Positions 19,262 through 29,044 of a DNA stretch of 64,000 bases are shown piece after piece (position 1 is the first letter of the stretch; each line of letters starts with the position of its first letter). This DNA is from Vulcanimicrobiota bacterium (GTDB taxonomy: Bacteria > Vulcanimicrobiota > Vulcanimicrobiia > Vulcanimicrobiales > Vulcanimicrobiaceae). Position numbers and translations under genes: made by a program. The notes beneath the pieces are model-generated. The model was not told the DNA's origin and made no database searches. It worked only from the letters and a program-made list of their open reading frames with translations. The DNA lies in assembly GCA_027306785.1 (NCBI GenBank), contig DAHUZB010000035.1, positions 109,855 through 173,854 of the forward strand. The letters are read 5' to 3'.

Positions 19262-20277
19262 CCCCGCGCCTCGAGCGCGCCGCTGCGCGCCAGCGCCGCC
19301 ACGATCTCCGCGACCGCGACGTAGTGATCGAACGGAATCGGCCGATCGATCTCCGCATCACGAAAGAGCGCGCGCGCGAGCGCGACGTTCTCGACGATGG
19401 GAACGCCATGCTCGCTCGCGAGCGCGCGCACGCGTAGCGCCGTTTCATCGGCCGCACGCACGAGCACCGTCGGCACCGGGACCGCGGGCGGCCGATAGTC
19501 GAGCGCTACCGCCACGTGCGTCGGATTGACGACCACGAAGGCCGCATCTTTCACCCGTTCGAGCGACCCGCGCAGCAGACTCCGGTAGAGCGCCTTGCGC
19601 CGACCGCGCACGTGCGGATCGCCGTCACGCTCTTTGACCTCGCGTTTGAACTCCTCGAAACTCATCCGCAGCTTGCGAAGCCACGCGCGCCGCGCGGCGC
19701 CGTACTCGGCGACGGCGAAGATGAGTCCGATCGCGGCGGCGCCGAGCGTCACGCGCACGGCGCCGTTCCACGCGACCGCGGCCAGCGCGCGTGTTCCGAC
19801 CGCGCCGAACGCGCCGCCGAGCACCTCGCGTAGCGCGCTCGCCGCGAACGGCACCGCGGCCGCGAATGCGAGCAGTGCGCGCAGCGCATGCATCGCACTC
19901 TCGCGCGAACACATGCGCTTGGCTCCCTCGCTCGGGGAAAGACGCGCGAACTTCGGCACCGGCGCCACGAAGCGCAACCCGCCGCTCTGCACGATACCGA
20001 CGCCGGCTGCCGCGGCGGCGCCGCCCGCAAGCGGCACGAGCGCCCAGGCGACGATCCACGCGCACCCGCCGATCGGCATGGCGCCGCGAGCAGCCTGCGC
20101 GATGGCGGCACGCGCCGCCGCACCGAGCGGAGCCGACGCCGCGAGTGCGCCCGCAATCGCTCCGAGAAAGGCCGCATTCGCTCCGAACTCCTGCGCGCGC
20201 GCCACGTCGCCCTCGCGCTTGGCGCGAGCGATGCGATGCGGCGTCGCTTCGAACGGCTTCTCGCCCGCGTCGCTCAT
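19258..20277 (-). CDS. flhB: Flagellar-type export switch protein FlhB
   Basis: 339 residues from ATG 20277. The opening EKPFEATPHRIARAKREGDVARAQE is the FlhB/SctU signature, followed by four membrane helices. The autocleavage motif NPTH is intact at residues 251-254 (VVVNPTHVAVALDY). Cleavage there changes substrate class in known flagella. It overlaps fliR and flhA by 4 bases at each end. Confidence 0.95.
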   Translation of the reverse strand: MSDAGEKPFEATPHRIARAKREGDVARAQEFGANAAFLGAIAGALAASAPLGAAARAAIAQAARGAMPIGGCAWIVAWALVPLAGGAAAAAGVGIVQSGGLRFVAPVPKFARLSPSEGAKRMCSRESAMHALRALLAFAAAVPFAASALREVLGGAFGAVGTRALAAVAWNGAVRVTLGAAAIGLIFAVAEYGAARRAWLRKLRMSFEEFKREVKERDGDPHVRGRRKALYRSLLRGSLERVKDAAFVVVNPTHVAVALDYRPPAVPVPTVLVRAADETALRVRALASEHGVPIVENVALARALFRDAEIDRPIPFDHYVAVAEIVAALARSGALEARG

Positions 20278-20984
20278 CGCGCCCCGGGTAAGACGAGCGG
20301 CGGCTGCGCGGCGCGATAGACCGCGACCGGAATCATCACCGCGGTCGCCGTCAGCACCATGGCAAAGACGATCGGAAAGGAGAGCTGGAAGCTCGCGAAG
20401 CGCGGGATCGTCCGCGCGAGCGCGGCGAGCGCGACTTGCACGACGAACGCAAGCGCGATCGCGGGCGCCGCGACCGCGAGCGCCACCGACACGATCGTCT
20501 CGACGAGAGCGATCGCGTACGTGCTCCACGCATGCGGATCGAGCGGCATCCCGACCGGCAGCCGCGTGAAGCTCGCGGCGAAGCCGAGCAGCGTGAAGCG
20601 ATACGCGCCGAGCAAAAAGAACGCGCCGGTAAACGCGATCGAGCAGACGCGCCCGAAACCGCTCGGGGCGACCAGATCGAGATTCGGTGCGATCGCCTTG
20701 ACCCCGACGTAGTCGTCGAGCATACGGCCGCCCGCGAACGCGCCGTCGTAGAGCACCGAGGCGCCGAGCCCGATCGCCGCGCCGACGGCGAGCTCGGTTG
20801 CGCACGCGATGACGAAGATGACGCCGCTGCAGGTGGGAGCGTGTACCGACGGCGCGATCGCCGCCGCGAGCAAGAGCGCGAGCCCCGCGCGCACCGCGTG
20901 CGGCACGCTCGGGTGCGAAAATCCGGGCGCGCGCGACGCGAAGCCCGCGCACCGTGCGAAGACGAGCAGCGCCGCCGCGTTCAT
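20274..20984 (-). CDS. fliR: Flagellar-type export gate protein FliR
   Basis: 236 residues from ATG 20984, chosen because it gives an ATGA overlap with fliQ. About six hydrophobic segments and the FliR-like core (ATELAVGAAIGLGASVLYDGAFAGGRML) are visible. FliR forms part of the FliPQR export channel. There is no fusion to FlhB. Confidence 0.9.
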   Translation of the reverse strand: MNAAALLVFARCAGFASRAPGFSHPSVPHAVRAGLALLLAAAIAPSVHAPTCSGVIFVIACATELAVGAAIGLGASVLYDGAFAGGRMLDDYVGVKAIAPNLDLVAPSGFGRVCSIAFTGAFFLLGAYRFTLLGFAASFTRLPVGMPLDPHAWSTYAIALVETIVSVALAVAAPAIALAFVVQVALAALARTIPRFASFQLSFPIVFAMVLTATAVMIPVAVYRAAQPPLVLPGAR

Positions 20985-21250
20985 CCGCCGGCCACGAGCG
21001 ACGGTATCGCCGCGATCACGTCGTGGAAGAGCCGCACGCACGCCTGCATGCCGAACGCGCCGAAGAGCACGACGAACGCGCCCACCGCGACGACCTTCGG
21101 CAGCATCGTGAGCGTCTGTTCCTGCACCTGCGTCGCCGCCTGCACGACCGCCACGGCCGTGCCCGCGAGCGCCGCGACGCAGAGCACCGGCAGACTTAAG
21201 AGCGCCGCGATGACGAGCGCCTCGCGCAAGAGCGCATCGAACCCAGGCAT
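20981..21250 (-). CDS. fliQ: Flagellar-type export gate protein FliQ
   Basis: 89 residues with two membrane helices. LCVAALAGTAVAVVQAATQVQEQTL matches the FliQ/SctS signature. It heads the fliQ-fliR-flhB-flhA block; its usual partner fliP is 10.6 kb away at 31887-32543 on the same strand. Confidence 0.93.
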   Translation of the reverse strand: MPGFDALLREALVIAALLSLPVLCVAALAGTAVAVVQAATQVQEQTLTMLPKVVAVGAFVVLFGAFGMQACVRLFHDVIAAIPSLVAGG

Positions 21251-21321
21251 GGGTCGAAGCCTAGCGCGTGGAGATTGCCGGTTCGTTGCTCGCGCGTGAC
21301 GAGGAGGTCACGCACGCGTGT

Positions 21322-21990
21322 TTACGCGCGAACGCGAGCGATCAGAAAGCCGTCGTACCCCTTGCGACCGACCGTTTGGATCGCGGTCGCCTCGAGTTGC
21401 GGATGCGCGGCGACGGCGTCGAAAAGCGCTCGGGTGCCGAGAACGTTCGGGTCCTCGGCGCTCGCATCCGCGACTGCGCCCGCGCGCACGACGTTATCGA
21501 CCACGATCAGGCTACCGACATGCACGAGGCGCAGCGCGCGCTCGAGATACCGCGCGTTGTTGACCTTGTCCGCATCGATGAAGACCAGATCGAAACGCGG
21601 CCCATCTTCGGCGATCATGCACTCAAGAATATCGAGGGCGGACCCGCAGCGAATCTCCACGCGCTCCGCGCAGCCGAGCCGCGCGAGATTTGCTCGCGCA
21701 ACCTCGGCGTGACGTGGATTCAGTTCGATGCTGACCACCATGCCGTCAACGGGGAGCGCGCGCGCGAACCACGCCGTGCTGTAGCCGCCGAGCGTGCCGA
21801 TCTCAAGGACTCGGCGAGCGCCGCTCGTGCGCGCGAGCAGCGAGAGCAACTTTCCGAACGCAGGCGAAACGTCGATCGCCGGGAGGCCGGCAACGTGATT
21901 TGCATCGAGTACGGCGCTCAGATCGGCATCTTCAGGCAGGAGCCGATCCTCGATGTAGGCGTCGACCCGGGTCCGAATATCGTCGCTCAT
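21322..21990 (-). CDS. SAM-dependent O-methyltransferase (caffeoyl-CoA OMT-like)
   Basis: 222 residues. ARRVLEIGTLGGYSTAWFA is the SAM-binding motif I, VVSIELNPRHAEVARANL is motif II, and FDLVFIDADKVNNARYLE holds the metal-binding Asp typical of family 3 O-methyltransferases. It overlaps metF by 4 bases, so the pair is co-translated. metF supplies methyl-folate for methionine and hence SAM, which makes the pairing sensible. The methyl acceptor is unknown. Confidence 0.88.
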   Translation of the reverse strand: MSDDIRTRVDAYIEDRLLPEDADLSAVLDANHVAGLPAIDVSPAFGKLLSLLARTSGARRVLEIGTLGGYSTAWFARALPVDGMVVSIELNPRHAEVARANLARLGCAERVEIRCGSALDILECMIAEDGPRFDLVFIDADKVNNARYLERALRLVHVGSLIVVDNVVRAGAVADASAEDPNVLGTRALFDAVAAHPQLEATAIQTVGRKGYDGFLIARVRA

Positions 21991-22886
21991 GAGCGCTCCG
22001 AGAATGTAGGGCGCCAGGCGCTTCCGGCGATGAGCGCCGAGACGATCGCGCGTGTCGCGGGCGAACGATTGAGCGTGTAAAAGTGCACGCCGGGAACGCC
22101 GCGCTGCAGCAATTCCGTGGCCTGCAGCGCAGCGTAAGCGACGCCGAGATCTTCCACCGCCTTCGCGTCATCGCGCCGAGCCTCGAGTTCACGCAACAGC
22201 TTCGGCGGAATCGACGCACCGATCGCCGAGGTAAAGCGTGCCACCTGCTGATAGTTCGTGATCGGCATGAGTCCGGGCAGGATCGGCACGGTGATGCCCG
22301 CCGCGCGGGCGCGCGCCGTGAACTCACCGTAGCGGTCGTTATCGAAAAAGAGCTGGGAGATCAGGAAATCGGCGCCCGCGTCGACCTTGGCGCGCAGAGC
22401 GTCCACGTCGTGCTGCGCGGAGGCGGCTTCGACGTGCGTTTCGGGGTAGCACGCGGCGCCGATGCAAAAGTCATAGTTCTTCTTCAGCATCGCGATCATC
22501 TCACTCGCGTGCGAGAAGCCGCCGGGCACCGCTTCGAAGCGCTCGCTGCCCTTCGGCGGATCGCCGCGAAGCGCGAGGACGTTGCGGATCCCCGCGCGCG
22601 AGAGATCGTCGAAGAGCGCGCGCAGCTCGGCACGCGGGGAACCGACACAGGTGACGTGCGCCATCACGGTAAGGCCCGTTTCGGCCTGGATGCGCTTGGC
22701 GAGCGCGACCGTGCGCTCGCGCGTGGAGCCGCCCGCGCCGTACGTGATCGAGACGAACGCGGGCCGCAGCGGCAGCAGCGTCTGAATCACGGCGAAGAGG
22801 TGGGCCGACCCGTCTTCGTCCTTAGGCGGGAAGAATTCGAACGAAAAGAACGGCCGCGCGGTCGCGAGCGCATCGGTGATTCGCAT
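21987..22886 (-). CDS. metF: Methylenetetrahydrofolate reductase
   Basis: 299 residues. FFSFEFFPPKDEDG, FVSITYGAGGSTRERT and NVLALRGDPP are the standard MetF segments, and FLISQLFFDNDRY completes the FAD/folate site. It reduces 5,10-methylene-THF to 5-methyl-THF for methionine synthesis. No SAM riboswitch was recognised in the short upstream interval. Confidence 0.95.
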   Translation of the reverse strand: MRITDALATARPFFSFEFFPPKDEDGSAHLFAVIQTLLPLRPAFVSITYGAGGSTRERTVALAKRIQAETGLTVMAHVTCVGSPRAELRALFDDLSRAGIRNVLALRGDPPKGSERFEAVPGGFSHASEMIAMLKKNYDFCIGAACYPETHVEAASAQHDVDALRAKVDAGADFLISQLFFDNDRYGEFTARARAAGITVPILPGLMPITNYQQVARFTSAIGASIPPKLLRELEARRDDAKAVEDLGVAYAALQATELLQRGVPGVHFYTLNRSPATRAIVSALIAGSAWRPTFSERS

Positions 22887-22959
22887 AGTCGTCTCGGAGA
22901 AGTTACCGAGAACGTCATGCTGCGCCTGCGTTCGGACCGGGCGGCCTCGGCTCTCGCGG

Positions 22960-24783
22960 CTAGGGCGTGATCGCGAGCGCGGTCGGGCCGTTTATGCTCG
23001 CATCGTTGAGCGTTGCCGCCGGAACGCTGCTGTTCGAGAACGGCGGCGAGTACATCACGACGTTGCCGGTACCGCTGAGACCCGAACACGTCGGGCAGTT
23101 GCTGACGTAGAGGTTCCCCGCGCCGTCGATCGCCATCGCGTACGGGTCGCTCAATCCGCTGCTGAATGAGGCGAGTAACGTGCCGCTCGCGGAATACTCT
23201 TTGATCGAGTCGCCGCTGCTGCCGCCGCATGCTCCGCACACCGCGACGAAGACGTTACCGTTCGCATCGGCTGCGACCGACATCGCGATCGGCCCCGGGC
23301 TCGTCGTCGTGTAGAGCGTCGGGCTCGCATAGTAGGCGTAAAGCGGCGGCTCCAGCTTCAAGACTTTTCCGTTCGTATCGATCGCGTAGATATTGTTGGC
23401 TTGATCGATCGCGAGCGGGGTCCCGTAGTTTCCGAGGCTCTGCTGCGCGGTGGCGTTATTGGCGGTTGCGAACGGAGGGCCGAACGTATAGAGCGTGTTT
23501 TCCGTCTCGATGAACAGGTTACCGTTGGAATCGAAGGTGAGCCCGCCGGCACCGAATGTGAAGGCGCTACCGCTCGTCCCCTTGGAAAGCGTGATCGGCG
23601 TGGACGTCGTGTAGGGCGGCGGATATTCGGTCACGTTCTTCCCGCCGAGATTCGCAACGAAGAGGTCGCCCGTTCGATCGACGGCCAAGCCCCATGGCTG
23701 GTTCACCCCCGACGTGCTCGGAATCGAGGTCACGTACGCTCCGCTCGATGTATATTCGTAGACGGCGTTCGTGCCGGTGCGGGCCGCCACGGTCGGGTCG
23801 GCGACGAACACATCGTTTGAGGAATTCAGAACAAGCGCAAAGCCGTTGGAGAAGTGCCCGCCGTTGAACGCAGCGATGCTCGGCGATGCGCCCGTCGTCG
23901 CGGGAAGCGTGTATCCGGTCACCGCGGGAGTGCCGAAGTTCAGTACGTAGAGACGCTGCACGTCGTTTTTGATGCCGACCGTCGTCGAACAGACCGCGCC
24001 GCTCAGCGAGCACGTTGCGTCGGGGTAGGCGGCGGTGACCGCAAGGCTTGCGAACGAACCGTTCGAGCCGGGGGGCGTGACGGTGAGCGTATTCGGCGTC
24101 GAGGCGGCCGGTGCGGTTGTCGACCAACCCGTTCCGGATTGCACGGTAGCGGTAAAGGTCGGGGCGCCGGGGCCGATGATGATGTTGCCGTCGCCGTCGA
24201 GGGCGTTGACGATGAGGTGCTGCGCGGCCGCACCGTACAACGTCATCCCGGCGTTCTGCGTTCCGGTAACCGCATATGTGCCGGGCGACACGACGATGCT
24301 ATGCGGAATGCCGCTGAGCGAGACGTTGATCGCATTCGCCGTACCGGCCGTCACCGTGAACGCGACGTTCTGCACGGCGGATAGCGCGGTCGAGGACGCG
24401 TCCAAGAGTGTCAGGCTTGCGACGTAGTTCCCGGGGGCGAGACTGAGCGTTAACTGGCAAAGCGTCGAGGCGAGGGTGCTTGAGCATCCGGCCGATGTCG
24501 GCGTCAATGCGACCGTCGTGGGATATCCGGTGATCGAGACGCCGCCTTGCTGGATATCGAGCGTCATCTGCGTCGTCGCGGGCGAGACGTACGCGGGCTT
24601 CGTGCCACCAGCCGTTTGCGTCGCCTTCGGGATGCGGATACTCAGCGTCGCTGCGCTCTTCGCGAGACCGGCCGACTGCACGGGGGCGCTCGGGAGCGCC
24701 GACGCGTGTCGACCTCCCGAGCAGGCACCGAGCGCCAATGAGAACACCGCAGCGACGGCGATGCGAATACGGGTGCTCATCAC
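22960..24783 (-). CDS. Lipoprotein with NHL-type beta-propeller
   Basis: 607 residues. The signal ends in the lipobox LALGAC. An N-terminal beta-sandwich-like region (~40-270) is followed by a propeller built of repeats such as QPWGLAVDRTGDLFVANLGG, GLTFDSNGNLFIET and AMAIDGAGNLYVSNC. Such proteins are anchored to a membrane and usually bind ligands or partners; none is known here. The N-terminal half resembles the protein encoded just upstream at 24786-25889 (shared AYVSPAT-like and PG/tftv-like strands), so the two likely arose by duplication. Two bases separate them. Confidence 0.75.
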   Translation of the reverse strand: MMSTRIRIAVAAVFSLALGACSGGRHASALPSAPVQSAGLAKSAATLSIRIPKATQTAGGTKPAYVSPATTQMTLDIQQGGVSITGYPTTVALTPTSAGCSSTLASTLCQLTLSLAPGNYVASLTLLDASSTALSAVQNVAFTVTAGTANAINVSLSGIPHSIVVSPGTYAVTGTQNAGMTLYGAAAQHLIVNALDGDGNIIIGPGAPTFTATVQSGTGWSTTAPAASTPNTLTVTPPGSNGSFASLAVTAAYPDATCSLSGAVCSTTVGIKNDVQRLYVLNFGTPAVTGYTLPATTGASPSIAAFNGGHFSNGFALVLNSSNDVFVADPTVAARTGTNAVYEYTSSGAYVTSIPSTSGVNQPWGLAVDRTGDLFVANLGGKNVTEYPPPYTTSTPITLSKGTSGSAFTFGAGGLTFDSNGNLFIETENTLYTFGPPFATANNATAQQSLGNYGTPLAIDQANNIYAIDTNGKVLKLEPPLYAYYASPTLYTTTSPGPIAMSVAADANGNVFVAVCGACGGSSGDSIKEYSASGTLLASFSSGLSDPYAMAIDGAGNLYVSNCPTCSGLSGTGNVVMYSPPFSNSSVPAATLNDASINGPTALAITP

Positions 24784-24785
24784 TG

Positions 24786-25889
24786 CTACTGCACTCCGAT
24801 GCTCGACGTCGTGTACGTGAGCGTCACGGCTTTGCTCTGACCAACGCCGTCACCGAGCGTGACGGTGCAGCTTCCGGCCGCCGGCGATGCCACGGCGCTT
24901 GCGGTAAAGTTCGTTCCGGACGCCGGCGACACGCTTGCGATCGAGGCGCATCCGCCCGGTAGCGAGACCGTGAGCGGCTTATTGTACGGCGCGTTCGTCC
25001 AACCGACTTCCGCCGCGCTGAACGAGCCGCTCGAGCCGGTTCCGCTCGTCGCGAAGAGATCGATCTCGGGATTGCCGGTCACGAGCGGACCGCTATAGAC
25101 GATCGGCTGCAACGTGGGCGCGAAGGTGGTGCTGCCGGTCGCACCCGTGGCCGACGCGGTGATGGTCGCGGGCGTGATGGCGAGCCCGGTGTAGGCGATG
25201 GAAACGGTATCGGCGGAACCGAGCAATTCTCCGGCAGGCGGCGAGTCGCTGCCCGCGGTCGCAATCGTCGTTGCTCCGCTTGCATCGCTATTCGCGATGG
25301 TGACCGGATTCTGGTAGGTTCCGAGGATGGTGTTCCCGTCGGCATCTTTCACCGTGACGGTGAAGGCCTGCGCGGCGAACGCCGTTCCGGCCGTCGCCGT
25401 CGGGAGTCCGCTGAAGGAGAACGATTTCGGCACGCCGTTGAGCGTGATCGTGTTGCTGTTGGCCGCGCCGACCGCGATCGTGTAGGTTGCCGTCGCGACC
25501 GAGACCACGTTCCCGCTACCGCCCGCGGCGTCGTAGGCGGTGACCGTGAACGTGTCGCTTCCCGGCGGTACCGACGGCCCGGCAACGGTGCAGGGGCAGG
25601 CAGTGAGCGTGATGTTGCTCGTGACGGTCGTCGTCAAGCCGCTCGGCGGCGCGGAGCCGTTGACCGAATCGAGCGCGATCGCGACCGATGCGATATTCGC
25701 CGTGATGTACGCCGGACGGCGGCTCGCCGTTTGCGCAGGGCGTGCAAACACGAAGCTGGTGGGCGCGAGCGTCTGCTGCGGCGGGAGGCTCGAGCCTCCG
25801 CCTCCGGCGCCCGAGGGTGAGGTTGCGACGCCGGAGCAGGCTGAGAGCAACAGCGCGCACACGACGCTCCACACGCGGAGAGCTTTCAT
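24786..25889 (-). CDS. Lipoprotein, Ig-like beta-sandwich repeats
   Basis: 367 residues with lipobox LLLSAC and a Gly/Ser-rich linker. The body is Thr/Ser/Ala-rich with repeated beta-strand patterns (NVVSVATATYTIAVGAANSNTITLNGVPKS, kept short here as NTITLNGVPKSFSFSGLPT). It resembles the N-terminal part of its downstream neighbour, which adds a propeller. No enzymatic motif is visible. Likely a surface or periplasmic protein, co-transcribed with 22960-24783. Confidence 0.7.
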   Translation of the reverse strand: MKALRVWSVVCALLLSACSGVATSPSGAGGGGSSLPPQQTLAPTSFVFARPAQTASRRPAYITANIASVAIALDSVNGSAPPSGLTTTVTSNITLTACPCTVAGPSVPPGSDTFTVTAYDAAGGSGNVVSVATATYTIAVGAANSNTITLNGVPKSFSFSGLPTATAGTAFAAQAFTVTVKDADGNTILGTYQNPVTIANSDASGATTIATAGSDSPPAGELLGSADTVSIAYTGLAITPATITASATGATGSTTFAPTLQPIVYSGPLVTGNPEIDLFATSGTGSSGSFSAAEVGWTNAPYNKPLTVSLPGGCASIASVSPASGTNFTASAVASPAAGSCTVTLGDGVGQSKAVTLTYTTSSIGVQ

Positions 25890-25972
25890 GGAGATATGAC
25901 CTTTCCGATGGAATGCGTTGAACGTGCTCAGGCTAGCAGGCTGCTCTCAAACGATCATCAAACCCGAAGAGC

Positions 25973-28900
25973 GTGGTCTGCGTTCTTGAAACGCTTGGGA
26001 CTTTTCGCCTACGCGTCGACGGCCGAGATGCTACAGCGCCGCCGACGCAGAAGGCGCGGGCGCTTTTCGCATACCTTGCGATGCAACGCGGACTCGCTCT
26101 GCCTCGTGAACAGATCATCGAGACGTTCTGGCCTGAATGCGAGCCGGAACGCGGTCGTTCCAATCTCAATACGGCCCTGTGGTCGATCCGACGCGCGCTC
26201 CGTGACGCGGGGGGTGACCCGGACGCGGCCATCGACGCGAATAAGCTTCGCATCACGTGGGTGGCCGACGCTGACATCGATGTCAGCCGGTTTCACGCGA
26301 TCGCCGCGAGCAACGATCCGTCGCGCGAACGCGATGCAATCGCGCTCTATCGCGGCGAGTTCCTAAGCGGCGACTTCAGCGACTGGAGCGTCGCGGAACG
26401 CGAGCGCGTCGAATTCGCCTACGATCGCCTTCTCGGCGATGCGGTGGAACGATTCGGCGATCTCGACTGCGCACGTCGTCTGATCGAACGCGGCTCGTAT
26501 CGGGAAGCACCGTATCTGATCGTAGCGGAGTCGGAGCTTGCCGCCGGACGCGCCTCGTCCGCGGCGAGCGTTCTCGCTCGCGCGCGCGAGCTTCTTGCGG
26601 AGATCGGCGCGGAGCCGTCCGATGCACTCGAGAAGCGGCTAGCGCACGTGCGTTCGTCGGCGGCGAGACCGGCACTCCACCCGGAGCTTCCCTTCTGCGG
26701 GCGAGCAGCGGAATACGCGCGTCTCGTCTCGCTCTTCGAGGGCGTCGCCGAGGGGCGCGGGGGCTGTATCGTGGTGCAGGGTGCGCCGGGCAGCGGCAAG
26801 AGCACCCTCTTCACCCACGCGCTCGACGCGATCTACGATGTCGGTGTGCGCGTGCTGCGGCTCACGTGCCTCCCCGACGACGCGCGCACGTTCGGTCCCT
26901 GGGTGGAACTCTACGAGCGAACCGGCGGTTCGTTCACGGAGCTCGTCACGCACGGCGCCGACGCCGCGCTCCTCGCGGATCGCTTGCGCGAACGCCTCGC
27001 GAGCAGCGTCCTCTTCGTCGACGACGCGCAGTATCTCTCGGGGGACGGAGCCGAGGTCCTCCGCGCGCTCGCCTACGGAATCGCTCGTGCCGACGATCAG
27101 CTTTTACTCGCGATCGCGACGCGACCGGAAGGCGCGCGTGAACTCCTGCGCGGGCTGCCGCGGCATCAGAGTATTCACCTGCACGACCTCCTCGAATCGG
27201 ATATCCGAGAAGCGCTTGCGCAGATCGCCCCGCGCGGCGTCGACGATGTGGCGCAGCAGCTTCGCGCACGCTCCGGCGGGCACGCGTTCTTCACCGCGCG
27301 ACTCCTCGAAGCATACATCGCCGACGGCACGGTTAAGATCGAGAACGGCGCGTGGACCGTCGCGGAAGCCTCGCAAGCGACGCCTCCGTCGATTACCGGC
27401 TTCGTTGCGGAACGGCTCTTCGCGCGCGGCGAAGCGCCCGCAATCGTCGCTTGTGCGCTCGCGCTCGAGCACGACGCGGGCGCCGACGATCTCGTCGAGG
27501 TCTGCGGACTCGGCGAGGAGCGCACGCTCGATGCGATTGACGATCTCATGGCGCTCGATCTCATCGAGGAACCGACGAGCGGGCCGGAGTTCCGCTTTCG
27601 ACACGACCTCATTCGCGAGGTAGCGGGGCGAGCCCTGAACAGCGGCCGCCGTGTGCGCCTGCATCGCGCTTTCGCCGCCCGCTACCGGAACGATCAACGC
27701 CTCGAAGCGCAGGTACGCTGCGCGCGGCATCTGCGTGCGAGCGGCCAGGTGCACGCGGCTGCCGCGGCGTTCGAGCAAGCGGCGCGATCCGTCCTTGCCG
27801 TGAACGCGTGGCGCGACGCGCTGCAGTATGCGCGCGACGGGCTCCGGCTCGCGAAGGAACTGCGACCCTCGAAAGCACTGCACGCGCTTCTCGACGACCT
27901 CAACGCCGTTGCGGCGCGAGCGCTCGAAGAGGGCGGCCGACTCGATGAAGGTCTGGACCACTCGTCCGAGTCGATCGTGCACGCGCGCGCAACCGAGGAT
28001 CGCGGCCTCGTCGCGCTCGCGCTCACAAGGCGTGCGATCGCACGCATCGACAGTGCGCACATCCGAGAGGCGCTGCTCGATTGCAACGAAGCGCTCACGG
28101 TCGCACGGTCCGCCGGCAGCTCGCGCGCCGAAAGCAGAGCGCTTCGCGCGCTGTCGACGTGCCGGCTGCTTCTGGGCGACGAAGCTTGTATCGAGGACGC
28201 GCGACGATCGTACGATATCGCCCTCGCAAACGAGCTCGGCTCCGCCGATATCAGCAACGCGTCGGGGCAGGTCGTCATCGCGTCGGCCACGCGGCATCGC
28301 TTCACCGAAGCACTGCAATTCGCGTCGCACATGCTGGAACACGCGCGCCGTGCGGACGGGCGCATCGAGATCAACGCGCGCATTACCGGAGCCCAGCTGT
28401 GGTATTTGATGGATCGGCGCGATGATGCTCGCCGCGAACTCGAACTAGCCGCCGACATTCTCGACCAGTCGGCGACTCTGCCGGCGAGTGCGTCCGTCTA
28501 CTTCGCGCCGCTGCCGTTCATGCACTTTCGCCATCGAATCACGGCGGCCAACCTCGCGCTTGCGGACGGCCGTTGGGACGATGCGCTCGCTTTCGCGCAC
28601 GAAATCCTGGCGGGGGCCTTCGGCCGGATCGCCCAACGAGCGCATAAGGCGAACTTAGTGATTGCCGATGCCTGTTTGCGTCGCAACGCACCCGGTGATC
28701 ACGAGCGCGCGCGTGCCGCGCTCGATGCGACCTCGCCGTCCGATCTCTACGGGTTGATCGGCATGAGTCTGTTTGACGCCGCACTCCGCGCGTGGACCGC
28801 CGTGCGCGAGCGGCAAGGGAGCGCAGAGGAGCTTCTGCATGCCGCAGCGACCGAAGCGGAATCCGTTGCCCGCAGAGCGCCGCTCGACTTCGATCGAACC

Positions 28901-29044
28901 TTCGACGCGCTCGCAAAGGCCGCCGGGGAGATCGGACTCGCCGAGTTCAGCGACGCCTTACGAGAACGGTCCCGCGATCTGGAGGAGGCACGACGCGCCC
29001 AGGCACGATGCGCCATTGAGCGACGTTCCAGAACTGCGAATTGA
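25973..29044 (+). CDS. BTAD/SARP-type regulator with AAA ATPase and TPR-like region
   Basis: 1023 residues from GTG 25973. Residues 1-90 resemble an OmpR-like DNA-binding domain (LETLGTFRLRVDG, then REQIIETFWPECEPERGRSNLNTALWSIRRAL), and 90-230 are the bacterial transcriptional activation domain. An ATPase follows with Walker A GAPGSGKSTL near 270 and Walker B SSVLFVDDAQYLS near 345. The C-terminal ~450 residues are helical and TPR-like. This is the large AfsR/MalT-like plan, in which a signal and ATP control DNA binding. Targets are unknown; the divergent lipoprotein pair is a candidate. Its 3' end overlaps the convergent gene by 98 bases. Confidence 0.87.
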   Translation: MVCVLETLGTFRLRVDGRDATAPPTQKARALFAYLAMQRGLALPREQIIETFWPECEPERGRSNLNTALWSIRRALRDAGGDPDAAIDANKLRITWVADADIDVSRFHAIAASNDPSRERDAIALYRGEFLSGDFSDWSVAERERVEFAYDRLLGDAVERFGDLDCARRLIERGSYREAPYLIVAESELAAGRASSAASVLARARELLAEIGAEPSDALEKRLAHVRSSAARPALHPELPFCGRAAEYARLVSLFEGVAEGRGGCIVVQGAPGSGKSTLFTHALDAIYDVGVRVLRLTCLPDDARTFGPWVELYERTGGSFTELVTHGADAALLADRLRERLASSVLFVDDAQYLSGDGAEVLRALAYGIARADDQLLLAIATRPEGARELLRGLPRHQSIHLHDLLESDIREALAQIAPRGVDDVAQQLRARSGGHAFFTARLLEAYIADGTVKIENGAWTVAEASQATPPSITGFVAERLFARGEAPAIVACALALEHDAGADDLVEVCGLGEERTLDAIDDLMALDLIEEPTSGPEFRFRHDLIREVAGRALNSGRRVRLHRAFAARYRNDQRLEAQVRCARHLRASGQVHAAAAAFEQAARSVLAVNAWRDALQYARDGLRLAKELRPSKALHALLDDLNAVAARALEEGGRLDEGLDHSSESIVHARATEDRGLVALALTRRAIARIDSAHIREALLDCNEALTVARSAGSSRAESRALRALSTCRLLLGDEACIEDARRSYDIALANELGSADISNASGQVVIASATRHRFTEALQFASHMLEHARRADGRIEINARITGAQLWYLMDRRDDARRELELAADILDQSATLPASASVYFAPLPFMHFRHRITAANLALADGRWDDALAFAHEILAGAFGRIAQRAHKANLVIADACLRRNAPGDHERARAALDATSPSDLYGLIGMSLFDAALRAWTAVRERQGSAEELLHAAATEAESVARRAPLDFDRTFDALAKAAGEIGLAEFSDALRERSRDLEEARRAQARCAIERRSRTAN

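Noticed and set aside
22887..22959. SAM riboswitch before metF
   Set aside because: Interval too short and lacks the conserved core; only a weak hairpin is visible.
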